Under the pieces are notes generated by a model that had not been told where the DNA came from, did no database searches, and saw only the letters and a program-made list of their open reading frames with translations. 64,000 nucleotides of DNA from CAIJXB01 sp964439595 (GTDB lineage: Bacteria > Chlamydiota > Chlamydiia > Chlamydiales > Rhabdochlamydiaceae): the NCBI GenBank assembly GCA_964439595.1, contig CAYTOK010000002.1:62001-126000 (forward strand). Reading direction: 5' to 3'. This document shows, piece after piece, positions 1 through 8,140 of this stretch. A program made the position numbers and the translations under genes. Each line of letters starts with the position of its first letter. The stretch's first letter is position 1.

Positions 1-21
1 GTTTGATAGGATGGTTATAGG

Positions 22-107
22 GGCAGAGCTTTTTTCTTCTTATATAGAAAAAAAAGAGGCGTTAAGAAAAAAAAAGTAAGGGCCGCTAGAAATAGCAGCC
101 CCTAGTT
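22..107. repeat. 3' flank repeat, copy 1
   Basis: This block of about 85 bp closely matches 1064-1148. Both copies carry GGCAGAG, a T-run, TTATATAGAA, an A-run, a CGTTAAG element and the hairpin GCCGCTA-GAAA-TAGCAGC. It lies beyond the 3' end of the minus-strand gene that stops at 250. The second copy lies just beyond the 3' end of the next minus-strand gene. The match is seen directly; its origin as a duplicated gene flank is inferred. Confidence 0.85.
67..102 (-). terminator. rho-independent terminator, minus strand
   Basis: On the minus strand an 8-bp stem (GGCTGCTA with TAGCGGCC, one G-T pair) closes a TTTC loop and is followed by TTAC and nine T. It would end transcription of the minus-strand gene at 250-861, although it lies about 150 bp beyond the stop codon. 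An identical arrangement exists at 1107-1140. Confidence 0.7.
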
Positions 108-182
108 TGATCGGAAGAATTGGGGGGGCGAGGCTAAAGAGCTTGATTTAGTTATATTTTTTGATAATTTGGATTTTATGGA

Positions 183-223
183 ATTTAAGCTATTAGCTCC
201 GCCATGAAGCTAATAGCTTAAAT
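183..223. repeat. perfect 16-bp inverted repeat
   Basis: Positions 183-198 and 208-223 are exact reverse complements separated by 9 bases. The palindrome lies between the stop codon of the minus-strand gene at 250 and the terminator at 67-102. No T-run follows on either strand, so it may be an mRNA 3' stabiliser, a bidirectional pause or a protein-binding palindrome. The structure is seen; the role is not known. Confidence 0.8.
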
Positions 224-249
224 AGTTATGGTTATGCGCTCTCTTCGAT

Positions 250-861
250 TTATTCTGATTTAGAGAAGAAGTCTTTTTTAGGGAAGAAGTCTTTAAGGAC
301 TTTTTTTGCCAAATCTGTCTCTTTTATAGCAATCGCTGCGTTTCCAAAATTTTCTGCAGTTTTTCCATCAATTTTTTCACAAGCACTTATGAGTTTTCTT
401 TGTACTGCTTCTTTTTGTCTTATTTCCTGTGTTAATAAATTTTCAAGATTTCCTTGATTGTCGTTCCAATAGTTTTCGAGCTCTGTTTTGCTATTATCTA
501 CTAGTTCTGAGTTAAAGTAGTAAGAAGCAACCCATGCGACTATGCCCATACTAATAGGAATACCAAAAAAAAATCCAAATTGTCCGGCTGTTTTTAGTGC
601 TGTTACAACTACAGACGTAAACGGCAAAAGAAATAAAGAAGTTAGAGCAAGTGCCAGGATTCCGGTCATAGCAGCAGTACTTGTTCTTAAGGAGGGACCA
701 GTATTTGATCGGATGTAGCAATTAACTTTTTTTGCTAACTCTGAAGGTCTATCTGTAGTTTTTTCTAGGTTTGCCAATAAATTTAGTGCTCTTGTTTGTT
801 CAGAATTTCCCTTCTCGAAGACTAATCCTCCAAGTGTAGCACGGTTAGATACTGCTGACAT
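250..861 (-). CDS. putative Inc-like membrane protein
   Basis: This 203-residue protein matches no family I recognise. It is soluble and charged at both ends. A long hydrophobic stretch at about residues 62-115 reads as two closely spaced membrane helices with a very short turn, followed by an acidic and amphipathic C-terminal half. That bilobed profile is typical of chlamydial inclusion-membrane (Inc) proteins, which are type III secreted, so an inclusion-membrane location is inferred. The ATG at 861 is preceded by AAGGAG. A promoter-like pair lies upstream at 928-957. The upstream and downstream flanks are shared with the next gene (1153-1638), but the two proteins do not resemble each other. 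Confidence 0.65.
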   Translation of the reverse strand: MSAVSNRATLGGLVFEKGNSEQTRALNLLANLEKTTDRPSELAKKVNCYIRSNTGPSLRTSTAAMTGILALALTSLFLLPFTSVVVTALKTAGQFGFFFGIPISMGIVAWVASYYFNSELVDNSKTELENYWNDNQGNLENLLTQEIRQKEAVQRKLISACEKIDGKTAENFGNAAIAIKETDLAKKVLKDFFPKKDFFSKSE

Positions 862-927
862 ATTTTATCTCCTTGTTGATGTTATTAATTATTAATATCT
901 CTTATTGTAATCTTAGTATAAACAGTC

Positions 928-957
928 ATTGTACTATTTATTGTTTTTCTTTGACAA
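928..957 (-). promoter_or_regulatory. sigma70-type promoter of the 250-861 gene
   Basis: On the minus strand TTGTCA (952-957) and TACAAT (928-933) are separated by 18 bases and lie about 70 bp before the ATG at 861. The element sits in the duplicated upstream block. The equivalent position of the second copy also carries a -35/-10 pair (1758-1786). No transcript evidence is available. Confidence 0.5.
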
Positions 958-1070
958 TTTTTTGTTTTGATTAAGAATTTATATTTTCACATTAAACACG
1001 CATCTAATTATTGATTAGTTATTTATGGAATGGCCTTGTAATTGCTTGTTTATGGTGCTTTTTGGCAGAG
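945..1070. repeat. 5' flank repeat, copy 1
   Basis: About 125 bp here align with 1770-1895 at roughly 80 percent by eye. Shared segments include TTTGATTAA.AATTTATATTTT, ATTAAACA, TTAGTTATTTATGG, ATGGCCTT, TAATTGCTT and GGTGCTTTTT. It covers the promoter and upstream region of the minus-strand gene at 250-861. Together with the 3' flank repeats it shows that the whole flanking context was duplicated. Confidence 0.8.
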
Positions 1071-1148
1071 ATTTTTTTTCTTATATAGAAAAAAAAGCGG
1101 CGTTAAGAAAAAAAAGTAAGAGCCGCTAGAAATAGCAGCCCTTATTTT
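1064..1148. repeat. 3' flank repeat, copy 2
   Basis: This is the second copy of the block at 22-107, with the same order of T-run, TATATAGAA, A-run, CGTTAAG and hairpin. It runs almost to the stop codon of the minus-strand gene at 1153. Confidence 0.85.
1107..1140 (-). terminator. rho-independent terminator, minus strand
   Basis: On the minus strand GCTGCTA-TTTC-TAGCGGC forms a stem with one G-T pair and is followed by TCTTAC and eight T. It begins 13 bp after the stop of the gene at 1153-1638, a standard terminator position. It is the twin of the element at 67-102. Confidence 0.75.
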
Positions 1149-1152
1149 GATT

Positions 1153-1638
1153 TTATACTGTTATAAGTTTATCAACTAAAGGCTCAATTACGTAATAGTC
1201 AAGTAAGCCCGGATATATTCCAGGTCGTCCTAAGAAAGAGCCAAGTTCGATGGAGGACTCAGCTATGAGCGCTACTTGGGTTAATCTCCATGCTGTAAGG
1301 AATTTAAATGCAGTAGGATTTGTAGCCTGGCTAACGATAGCTCCATGCTTAGCAATCATGATTCCGGTTGCAGCAAGGGATGTTATGAAGTGCACGCCCA
1401 TGTACATGCCCCAGCCACCTACAGCAATACATGCTGCCGGTAAAGATAGGCATGCCCCTGCAAGGCCGAGTGCCACGGCTCCAAGAGTCGTTGGAGCTAT
1501 GGCATATGTGGCAAAAACTCCTGCTACAGCTAGGGTTATGTGGATAGCTGTTTTTAGTAGATGCTTTTTTTGTTGTGTTGCTTGTTCTACAGAAGGTGCT
1601 GTTGCTAGGTTGTATAAATTTGCTCCTATACTAATCAT
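1153..1638 (-). CDS. putative Inc-like membrane protein
   Basis: This is an unrecognised 161-residue protein. Residues about 29-97 are almost continuously hydrophobic and rich in Ala, Gly and Leu, interrupted by small turns, which suggests three or more packed helices or an Inc-type bilobed segment. The N-terminus is not a cleavable signal peptide. The start ATG at 1638 is preceded by AAGGAG. The gene lies in the second copy of a duplicated flank system (5' block 1770-1895, 3' block 1064-1148). An inclusion-membrane location is inferred from hydrophobicity and neighbours only. A long antisense reading frame over the same DNA is judged a shadow. Confidence 0.6.
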   Translation of the reverse strand: MISIGANLYNLATAPSVEQATQQKKHLLKTAIHITLAVAGVFATYAIAPTTLGAVALGLAGACLSLPAACIAVGGWGMYMGVHFITSLAATGIMIAKHGAIVSQATNPTAFKFLTAWRLTQVALIAESSIELGSFLGRPGIYPGLLDYYVIEPLVDKLITV

Positions 1639-1757
1639 AATTTTCTCCTTTTCGTTTTATATAATTCAATCTGTTAATGTATATGAAATCAATAGATTTA
1701 TTTAATTTATAATAATAGATATCGCAAATTGTAATTAATTGTGTTAATCTATGTGGT

Positions 1758-1786
1758 ATTATGCATGTTATTGTCGTTTTTAACAA
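1758..1786 (-). promoter_or_regulatory. sigma70-type promoter of the 1153-1638 gene
   Basis: On the minus strand TTGTTA (1781-1786) and CATAAT (1758-1763) are 17 bases apart. An AT-rich leader of about 120 bp, including GTAATTAATTGTG at 1731-1743, follows before the ATG at 1638. The element corresponds in position to the promoter in copy 1. Confidence 0.5.
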
Positions 1787-1895
1787 TCTTTTTTTGATTA
1801 ATAATTTATATTTTTATATTAAACATGTATCTGGTTATTTATTAGTTATTTATGGGATGGCCTTATAATTGCTTATTTGTGGTGCTTTTTGTAGG
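1770..1895. repeat. 5' flank repeat, copy 2
   Basis: This is the second copy of the upstream block described at 945-1070. Similarity stops near 1895, where copy 1 continues into the 3' flank repeat while this copy continues into the region upstream of the lipoprotein gene. The gene-free stretch 1639-1994 holds this block, the promoter at 1758-1786 and no further gene that I can see. Confidence 0.8.
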
Positions 1896-1994
1896 GCTGG
1901 GGCTAGGTTCTTGGGTCTTAGGGGAGAGGTCTGTAAAAAAAGCTTCTCAAATTTCCTATTCCTGTGTATCCTGTTGGTAATTTTCGGAGTAATT

Positions 1995-2150
1995 ATGGGT
2001 AAAATTTTGTGTATTTTGCTTGCTACAGCAGCTTTGACCGGGTGTTATCAAATCCATTCAGATGATGATTTAAGGGCCGTTCCTGTGACAAATAATCCTA
2101 ATATCGTCCCTCAATCTAACGGGATGGGGCGATTTATCGCCATGCCATAA
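1995..2150 (+). CDS. small lipoprotein
   Basis: This is a 51-residue protein. The ATG at 1995 is preceded by GGAG at 1987-1990. The frame is open further upstream, but only this start gives a signal sequence. MGKILCILLATAALTGC is a lipoprotein signal with lipobox L-T-G-C, so Cys17 should be acylated after Lgt (encoded at 26091) and signal peptidase II. The mature part is about 35 residues, polar, with no recognisable domain. It ends 58 bp before pdhA on the same strand. Very small lipoproteins are often missed in annotation, so the call rests on the lipobox and ribosome-binding site. Confidence 0.65.
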   Translation: MGKILCILLATAALTGCYQIHSDDDLRAVPVTNNPNIVPQSNGMGRFIAMP

Positions 2151-2208
2151 CTATGCTTGTTGAATATATAGAAAAAAGTTTATTATAAGAAAAACGGGAT
2201 GGGGTGTA

Positions 2209-3255
2209 ATGGAAAAAGAAAATCAAGTTGCGTATCAGTTTTTTCCTTTTGATTTAAAAAAAACGATTCAGACTGTAGGAAAAGAAAAGCTTATTGATTC
2301 TCTAAGAGTTATGTGTCTAATTCGCCATTTTGAAATTCGAGCAGAGGCAGCTTATCAACAGGGAAAGGTTGGGGGCTTTTTTCATGCTTATATAGGGCAA
2401 GAAGCTATTCAGACAGCAGCGGTTGCCTCTATGGGTCCTGATCAGTGGTGGGCAACTTCGTATAGATGTCACGCCTTAGCGTTGCTTTTAGGAGTGCCGG
2501 CAAATGAGCTTATGGCTGAGCTCTATGGAAAGGCTACAGGAAATGCCTTGGGAAGGGGAGGCTCTATGCACTTTTTTTCCGAGCGCCTTCTTGGAGGTTT
2601 TGGTATTGTCGGGGGGCAGGTTCCTATTTCTACAGGCGCCGCTTTTTCTTTAAAGTATCAAAAAGAGGTAAAGGGGTTAAAAGAGGGTAAAAAAGGGGAT
2701 GTTTCGGTTTGTTTCATGGGAGATGGCGCTGTAGTTCAAGGAGCCTTCCATGAGTCTCTAAATCTAGCAGCTCTTTGGGATCTACCCTGTATCTATGTCA
2801 TTGAAAACAATCAGTGGGGCATGGGAACGAGTGTGGAAAGAGCTGTCAGCGTCGCTCCTATAGCGGAGATGAAAGCCCCCGGATATGGGATGAAGGGATA
2901 TACCTTTGATGGTATGGACTTTTTTGCGTGTTTTGCCGGGTTTCAGCATGTTTTTGAAGAGGTTAAAAAAACTTCAAAACCAGTGCTTGTAGAGGTTATT
3001 ACAGAGAGATTTAGAGGTCACTCCATTTCTGACCCCGCTCTTTATCGCAGTAAGGAAGCCCTGCAGTCTTGCATGAATAAAGATCCTATACAGCTTTTTC
3101 TAAAGGTTCTTATTCAAGAAGAGATTGTTACGCAGGAGCTTTTTGAAAAGATGGACGCCGAACAAAGAGAAGTGGCTATTGCTTCCATGAAGTTTGCGGA
3201 AGAGAGCCCTTTGCCCAATCCTATTTACTTAGAACAAGATGTTTTTGCTCCATAA
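2209..3255 (+). CDS. pdhA: pyruvate dehydrogenase E1 alpha subunit
   Basis: This is the thiamine-diphosphate-dependent decarboxylase subunit of the pyruvate dehydrogenase complex, which converts pyruvate to acetyl-CoA in the cytoplasm. The 348 residues match the short alpha-type E1. The ThDP motif is visible as GDGAVVQGAFHESLNLA about residues 171-187, closing with ENN near 200. The active-site region GRGGSMH lies near residue 116 and RGHSISDP near 270. It leads the run pdhA-pdhB-pdhC with 24- and 36-bp gaps, so the three are probably cotranscribed and made in fixed proportion. Confidence 0.97.
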   Translation: MEKENQVAYQFFPFDLKKTIQTVGKEKLIDSLRVMCLIRHFEIRAEAAYQQGKVGGFFHAYIGQEAIQTAAVASMGPDQWWATSYRCHALALLLGVPANELMAELYGKATGNALGRGGSMHFFSERLLGGFGIVGGQVPISTGAAFSLKYQKEVKGLKEGKKGDVSVCFMGDGAVVQGAFHESLNLAALWDLPCIYVIENNQWGMGTSVERAVSVAPIAEMKAPGYGMKGYTFDGMDFFACFAGFQHVFEEVKKTSKPVLVEVITERFRGHSISDPALYRSKEALQSCMNKDPIQLFLKVLIQEEIVTQELFEKMDAEQREVAIASMKFAEESPLPNPIYLEQDVFAP

Positions 3256-3279
3256 AATGGTAAAAGAGGAACGATAAGA

Positions 3280-4254
3280 ATGCAGATAGTAGAACTACGA
3301 GAAGCGATAAGACAAGCCCTTAATGAAGAGATGCAAAGAGATCCTTCTGTTTTTATTCTTGGAGAAGAAGTCGCTGAATATAACGGCGCTTATAAAGTAA
3401 CTAAGGGAATGCTGGATAAGTGGGGCTCCAAAAGAGTGATAGACACTCCTATTTCAGAACTTGGCTTTGCAGGGCTTGCTATTGGCGCTGCCATGACAGG
3501 CCTTAGACCTATTGTAGAGTTTATGAGCTTTAATTTTTCTTTTGTAGCTTTAGATCAGATCATTTCTAATGCTATTAAAATGTATTACATGTCGGGAAAT
3601 CGGTTTTCTGTACCTATTGTTTTTAGAGGGCCTAATGGCTCTGCTGCGCAGGTCTCTTCGCAGCACTCTCACTGTGTAGAGGCTCTTTATGCTAATTTTC
3701 CAGGGCTTATTGTTATAGCTCCAAGTAATGCTTATGATGCTAAAGGACTTTTAAAGTCAGCTATTCGAAATAATAATCCGGTGCTGTTTTTAGAAAGCGA
3801 AATGCTTTATGGTGAGAAGATGGAAATTCCTGAAGAGGAATATCTTGTGCCGATAGGTAAGGCAAAGATTGTTAGACCTGGATCTCATGTAACTCTTGTT
3901 TCTCATGGACGTATGATGCCTTTATGTAGTAAGGCTGCAGAAGACATGGCAAAGAAAGGAGTTCAGGTAGAGGTTATTGACCTTAGAACTATTAAACCTC
4001 TGGATATACAGACAATAGCAGACTCCCTTAGAAAAACGCATAGATGCGTTCTTGTAGAAGAGGGACATATTTTTGGTGGAATTACCGCTGAGGTGGGCTT
4101 TCAGTTAATGGAACATTGTTTTGATGATTTAGATGCTCCTTTAATAAGGGTAGCACAAAAAGAGACGCCCATGCCTTATTCTAAAGTTTTAGAAAAAGAA
4201 ACTCTACCGACAAAAGAGCGTATTGTGCAAGCATTAGAAAAAGCTCTATCATAA
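3280..4254 (+). CDS. pdhB: pyruvate dehydrogenase E1 beta subunit
   Basis: This is the 324-residue beta subunit that completes the E1 heterotetramer with PdhA. The pyrimidine-binding half begins with LREAIRQALNEEM and has the conserved GEEVAEYNGAYKVTKG segment near residues 29-44. It also shows DTPISELGFAGLAIGAA near residues 57-73 and the C-terminal transketolase domain (VSHGRMMPLC, VEVIDLRTIKPLD, LVEEGHIFGG). Length and order of motifs are normal. It sits between pdhA and pdhC on the same strand. Confidence 0.97.
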   Translation: MQIVELREAIRQALNEEMQRDPSVFILGEEVAEYNGAYKVTKGMLDKWGSKRVIDTPISELGFAGLAIGAAMTGLRPIVEFMSFNFSFVALDQIISNAIKMYYMSGNRFSVPIVFRGPNGSAAQVSSQHSHCVEALYANFPGLIVIAPSNAYDAKGLLKSAIRNNNPVLFLESEMLYGEKMEIPEEEYLVPIGKAKIVRPGSHVTLVSHGRMMPLCSKAAEDMAKKGVQVEVIDLRTIKPLDIQTIADSLRKTHRCVLVEEGHIFGGITAEVGFQLMEHCFDDLDAPLIRVAQKETPMPYSKVLEKETLPTKERIVQALEKALS

Positions 4255-4290
4255 CAACGAAAAAAAATTATTTAGGAGTGTAACAAAGCC

Positions 4291-5583
4291 ATGCCTTTTA
4301 CCCTGACTATGCCAAAACTTTCTCCCACAATGGAAGAAGGACTTATTACAAAATGGCAAAAAAATGTAGGAGATCTAGTTGTTGCTGGCGATGTGTTATT
4401 TGCTGTGGCAACAGATAAAGCTACTGTAGAATATAGTGCTTTAGATGGCGGTTTTTTACGTTCCATTTTGGTTGACGGGGGACAGGAAGCTAAGGTCGGG
4501 CAGGCTGTAGCTATTTTTACTCTATCTAAAGAAGAAGACATTTCTTCGTATAAACCAGAAGGGATCTTGCCCGAGGTAAAGGAAGAACTCGTTTCAGTCC
4601 AACCTTCCAAGGAAGATTCTGTGGTTTCTTTTACACCAAAAGAGGCTCCTCTTGCTAAACAAGCAGCATTTATTCCGGAGCCCCCAGTAGAGAGCTATAA
4701 GTTTCCTTTTCCTTCAGGATTTGTTGATTCTAGAATCAAAGCAACACCTTATGCAAAAAAAATAGCAGAAGAGCAAGGGTTAGATCTTTCGACCATTAAA
4801 GGGTCAGGGCCTGGAGGAAGGATTGTAAGTGAAGATTTGGAGATGGGACAAAAAAGCGGGTACGTATTTGGAGCTAGAACCACTCCTTCTCTTACTTCTG
4901 GTTCATATGAAGAAGAATCTCTATCTCCTATGAGAAAGGTTATTGCAAGTAGACTCCAGCAAGCGAAATCTTTCATTCCTCATTTTTATGTCACTCAGCA
5001 AATTGATGCTGAACCTATGATGGCTCTAAGAGATCAGCTAAAAAATGGAGAAGTGAAAATCACTTTTAATGACATTATAGTAAAAGCAGTAGCTATGACA
5101 CTGCGAGATCACCCTAATTTAAATAGTGGTTTTAACAGTGTTTCTCAATCCATTATTCGCTTCAAGACAATTGATATTTCTATTGCTGTAAGTATTGAAG
5201 AAGGCCTCATTACCCCTATTCTTCGCTTTGCCGATTATAAGAATTTAGGGCAGATCGCTGTTGAAGTAAAAGCTTTGGCTAAGAAGGCTCACGCTGGAAA
5301 GCTTGCTCCTGAAGAATATAAAGGAGGCTCTTTTACTATTTCTAATTTAGGGATGTATGGTATTTCTGAGTTTAAAGGCATCATCAATCCTCCTCAGGCT
5401 GGGATCCTATCCGTTGGGGGAATTGAACAAAAACCTGTTGTAAAAGGTGGCTCTGTTGTCGCTGGGCATGTTATGACTTTATCGCTTTCTGCAGACCATC
5501 GTGTAGTTGATGGCTCTGATGGTGCTAAGTTTATGAAGTCACTCCAAAAACTTTTAGAAAACCCTGCGCTTCTTTTGCTTTAG
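4291..5583 (+). CDS. pdhC: pyruvate dehydrogenase E2, dihydrolipoamide acetyltransferase
   Basis: This 430-residue E2 core transfers the acetyl group to CoA. It has one N-terminal lipoyl domain with the lipoylated lysine in ATDKATVEY (about residue 43). An acidic/Pro linker follows, then a peripheral-subunit-binding domain (ATPYAKKIAEEQ to GGRIVSEDL, about 150-180), then the catalytic domain ending with the active-site motif SADHRVVDGSDGA near residue 395. It has a single lipoyl domain. The E3 partner is probably the lipoamide dehydrogenase encoded at 44930, since no E3 lies in this operon. Confidence 0.96.
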   Translation: MPFTLTMPKLSPTMEEGLITKWQKNVGDLVVAGDVLFAVATDKATVEYSALDGGFLRSILVDGGQEAKVGQAVAIFTLSKEEDISSYKPEGILPEVKEELVSVQPSKEDSVVSFTPKEAPLAKQAAFIPEPPVESYKFPFPSGFVDSRIKATPYAKKIAEEQGLDLSTIKGSGPGGRIVSEDLEMGQKSGYVFGARTTPSLTSGSYEEESLSPMRKVIASRLQQAKSFIPHFYVTQQIDAEPMMALRDQLKNGEVKITFNDIIVKAVAMTLRDHPNLNSGFNSVSQSIIRFKTIDISIAVSIEEGLITPILRFADYKNLGQIAVEVKALAKKAHAGKLAPEEYKGGSFTISNLGMYGISEFKGIINPPQAGILSVGGIEQKPVVKGGSVVAGHVMTLSLSADHRVVDGSDGAKFMKSLQKLLENPALLLL

Positions 5584-5716
5584 CGGTCTAGTTTTAAAAA
5601 CTTTTTCAGAGTGGTTGTGAAATTCTGATTTCGTGTTTTTTACTTGCCTTTCAAGGAATTGTATTGTAAGGTTCTTTTAAATTTTTCATAAAGATTTATT
5701 TGGGGGGGTAAGGCCT

Positions 5717-6490
5717 ATGATATGTTGTAGATTAGGAAATTTAGAGTCAGGTGAAATTACTGTCAGAGAAGAAAGTAGAGAGCAGAAGGAGAGGCTTGTG
5801 CTTGCCAAAGTTTTTGCCTTTATGCTTGCTAAAACTAGGCTTCCCCCGACTCTTTGCTGGGAAGTAACAGCACAAAAAGAAGATTTTTTTTTGCATTTGC
5901 GCATAAAACATTGTTTTATGGCTATAGCTATTCATAACAAGCAAGGTTTTGCGATAGCTGCACATCAGGCAGCTGGGCTTTTTTCTCAGATACTAGGACA
6001 TGGCTTCGAAGAAGGAGTGAACATACTTTCTATAAAAAGGGAAAAACAGTATGTCTTTCTAATTTCTGTTTTTACTAATAATAAAGAAAATTCAAGAAAG
6101 CCAGCTTTGGACGTGAAAAAAGTAGAGGTTGTGTGGGGAGCAGAAGAAAAGAGAAAGGCATTTATTGAACTTCGAAAAAAATGCAATTCTTTGGCTTTCC
6201 GTAATGAATTTATTTCTTTTTGTGCTACAGCCCCGACTCTCACTGTCGTTATGACGTTTGTTATAGTGCAGTTAAATGGATTTAGGAAGGGATCTTTTTC
6301 TGCTGGAAATCAAGAGGCTTTTACTACAGTTTTTTTTGCGACAGTAGCGGTAATTTCTTTGCTATTTGCAGGAGCTGTTATTCAGGCAGCTAGCACAGCT
6401 AGAGATTATAGTTTTAAAGGAAGTCAATCTTTTGAAAGCTATCAGAAAGCAATAAGGGATTTAAAATCCGGGCGGGCTGATTTTTTCTAA
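5717..6490 (+). CDS. unknown protein with C-terminal membrane hairpin
   Basis: This is a 257-residue protein of unknown function. The first 150 residues look like a folded cytosolic domain of mixed beta strands and helices. Two hydrophobic segments at about 175-195 and 205-230 could form a membrane hairpin, followed by a short polar tail. The ATG at 5717 follows a G-rich ribosome-binding region (TGGGGGGGTAAGG). It sits between pdhC and the convergent lpxD, the place where Chlamydia also carries an uncharacterised gene. Orthology by position is a guess, not a sequence match. Its stop lies 9 bp from the lpxD stop. Confidence 0.7.
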   Translation: MICCRLGNLESGEITVREESREQKERLVLAKVFAFMLAKTRLPPTLCWEVTAQKEDFFLHLRIKHCFMAIAIHNKQGFAIAAHQAAGLFSQILGHGFEEGVNILSIKREKQYVFLISVFTNNKENSRKPALDVKKVEVVWGAEEKRKAFIELRKKCNSLAFRNEFISFCATAPTLTVVMTFVIVQLNGFRKGSFSAGNQEAFTTVFFATVAVISLLFAGAVIQAASTARDYSFKGSQSFESYQKAIRDLKSGRADFF

Positions 6491-6499
6491 GAGGAGTAA

Positions 6500-7555
6500 C
6501 TAAGAAGGCAAAAGCTTTGCTACTTTCTTTTCTAACTCTTCGATGCGCTCTACGTACTGAGAGATTTTTCGAAGGTGGACTTGCTGTCTATTGTAGTCTG
6601 CTAAAGGCTGAACAGGGGCTCCTCCATACTTTCCGGCTTTAGTAAGGCTCTTACTTATGCCTCCTCTTGAAGCAACCAGAGTTCCATCGGGTATTTCTAA
6701 ATGCCCGGTTACCCCACACTGGCCTCCTAAAATAACATGCTTTCCTGTTTTGGCAGATCCGGAGATTCCGGTTTGGGCTACTATAAGATTATGAGGGCCC
6801 AAAGAGACGTTGTGACCTATCTGTACTAGGTTGTCTATCTTTGTCCCTTGAGAGATTATAGTTTTTTTAAATCGGGCTCTATCGATAGTTGTATTTGCTC
6901 CAATTTCTACGTCGTCTTCAATTTCTACGATGCCTAGTTGGTCTAACTTAGAGTGAATCCCTTGGGCATTTGTTGAAAAGCCAAACCCACAAGATCCAAT
7001 GACGGCTCCTGGTTGGATAACTACACGATTTCCTATAACAGACCCTTCTCGAATAGTAACATGAGGATGAAAAAGGCAGTGACTGCCAATTTGACTTCCA
7101 GGTCCTATGCTGACATGAGCAAAAATTTTTGTATTTGCTCCAATAGTTACTCCTTGGTCTATCACTCCATAGGGTCCAATCTCTACACCTTCTCCTAAAA
7201 TGGCAGAAGGGTGTATAAGTGCAGTTGCGTGGATCCCTGTAAATCCTGTTTTAAGGTAGGGACTATCTAAAAATAAGGAGGCGACTTGCTGAAAGGCTAG
7301 AGAGGGATTGTCACAGATAAGATAGTTGTTTTGAGGAAGAATATCTTCTTTTGAAGAGATAAAAACAGCTCCGGCTAAAGAGCGAAACATGGCCTCTTTA
7401 TAACGAGGGTTAGCTAAAAAAGATACATCCAAAGAGGTGGCTGATTCAAGGGAATCAACGCCCGTTATGATATGCTCTGGATTACCCATCAAAGAAGAAT
7501 TAGTTAATGTAGCTAATTCCTTAAGTGTATATTTTTTAGCTAACCGGTCTCGCAT
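6500..7555 (-). CDS. lpxD: UDP-3-O-acyl-glucosamine N-acyltransferase
   Basis: This enzyme adds the second acyl chain in lipid A synthesis, using acyl-ACP as donor. The 351 residues show the N-terminal uridine-binding domain, then a left-handed beta-helix of hexapeptide repeats (IGPYGVIDQGVTIG, IGSHCLFHPHVTI and similar) from about 110 to 300. The catalytic histidine lies in QIGHNVSLG near residue 248. The C-terminal helix binds ACP. It is last in the minus-strand group bamA-ompH-lpxD and abuts ompH without a gap. Confidence 0.97.
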   Translation of the reverse strand: MRDRLAKKYTLKELATLTNSSLMGNPEHIITGVDSLESATSLDVSFLANPRYKEAMFRSLAGAVFISSKEDILPQNNYLICDNPSLAFQQVASLFLDSPYLKTGFTGIHATALIHPSAILGEGVEIGPYGVIDQGVTIGANTKIFAHVSIGPGSQIGSHCLFHPHVTIREGSVIGNRVVIQPGAVIGSCGFGFSTNAQGIHSKLDQLGIVEIEDDVEIGANTTIDRARFKKTIISQGTKIDNLVQIGHNVSLGPHNLIVAQTGISGSAKTGKHVILGGQCGVTGHLEIPDGTLVASRGGISKSLTKAGKYGGAPVQPLADYNRQQVHLRKISQYVERIEELEKKVAKLLPS

Positions 7556-8124
7556 TATTTTCCTTGTCCTTCCGCTTTAGGTGCTTGATCTGCATTTTTC
7601 TTTGCATTTTGATCAAAAGTTTTATCCATTTCTGCTACAACTAAATTAGTTATATCCAAAGAAGGATCATAGAAAAAACAAGCTTCTTTATTAAGAACAG
7701 CTGTTTTTTTCTGTGATTTTGCAACTGTAGCAGCAGCTGTAGCTACTTCTGCGCTAATTTGCTGTACAATTTTCATATTGCTTTGATTTAGCACCTGGTA
7801 GTACTGGTTTTGGTAACGCATCATATCTTCATTTAAAGCGCGGACTTTTTCACGTAACTCCATTTCTGCTTCAGGAGAAAGTCCGTCCATATACTCAGCA
7901 TCATTTAGCTTTCCAGCTAGTTCATTAAGTTCTTTTTCAGATCCTTCAAGGTGTGATCCTAGTTGTTTTTTTAGATTTTCAAAGTTTACTTGTTCTGCTT
8001 TTCCTAGTTTTGAATCAGAAATACAGTTAGCAAAGTTAACAACTCCAAAGTTTTCAGCAGCGGATAAGCTACCGGCAGAAAGACAGCATAAAAGTAAAAA
8101 TCTTTTTATTTTTTTTTCGATCAT
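7555..8124 (-). CDS. ompH: OmpH/Skp-family periplasmic chaperone
   Basis: This periplasmic holdase escorts unfolded outer-membrane proteins to the BAM complex. From the ATG at 8124 the protein is about 189 residues with a signal peptide (KKIKRFLLLCCLSAGSLSA). The longer frame from 8154 would overlap bamA and bury the signal. The mature part is a long helical, charged, Skp-like arm: QVNFENLKKQLGSHLEG through EMELREKVRALNEDMMRYQ. The body ends with the typical GVVN...DITNLVVAEMDK strands and helix. Its place between bamA and lpxD is the classic skp position. Confidence 0.9.
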   Translation of the reverse strand: MIEKKIKRFLLLCCLSAGSLSAAENFGVVNFANCISDSKLGKAEQVNFENLKKQLGSHLEGSEKELNELAGKLNDAEYMDGLSPEAEMELREKVRALNEDMMRYQNQYYQVLNQSNMKIVQQISAEVATAAATVAKSQKKTAVLNKEACFFYDPSLDITNLVVAEMDKTFDQNAKKNADQAPKAEGQGK

Positions 8125-8140
8125 AGTACGATTCCTTATG

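Noticed and set aside
1250..1705. Open frame of 151 codons on the plus strand over the Inc-like gene at 1153-1638
   Set aside because: It is antisense to a gene with a better start, ribosome-binding site, promoter and terminator. Its protein is Cys/Met-rich without domains. Judged a shadow frame.
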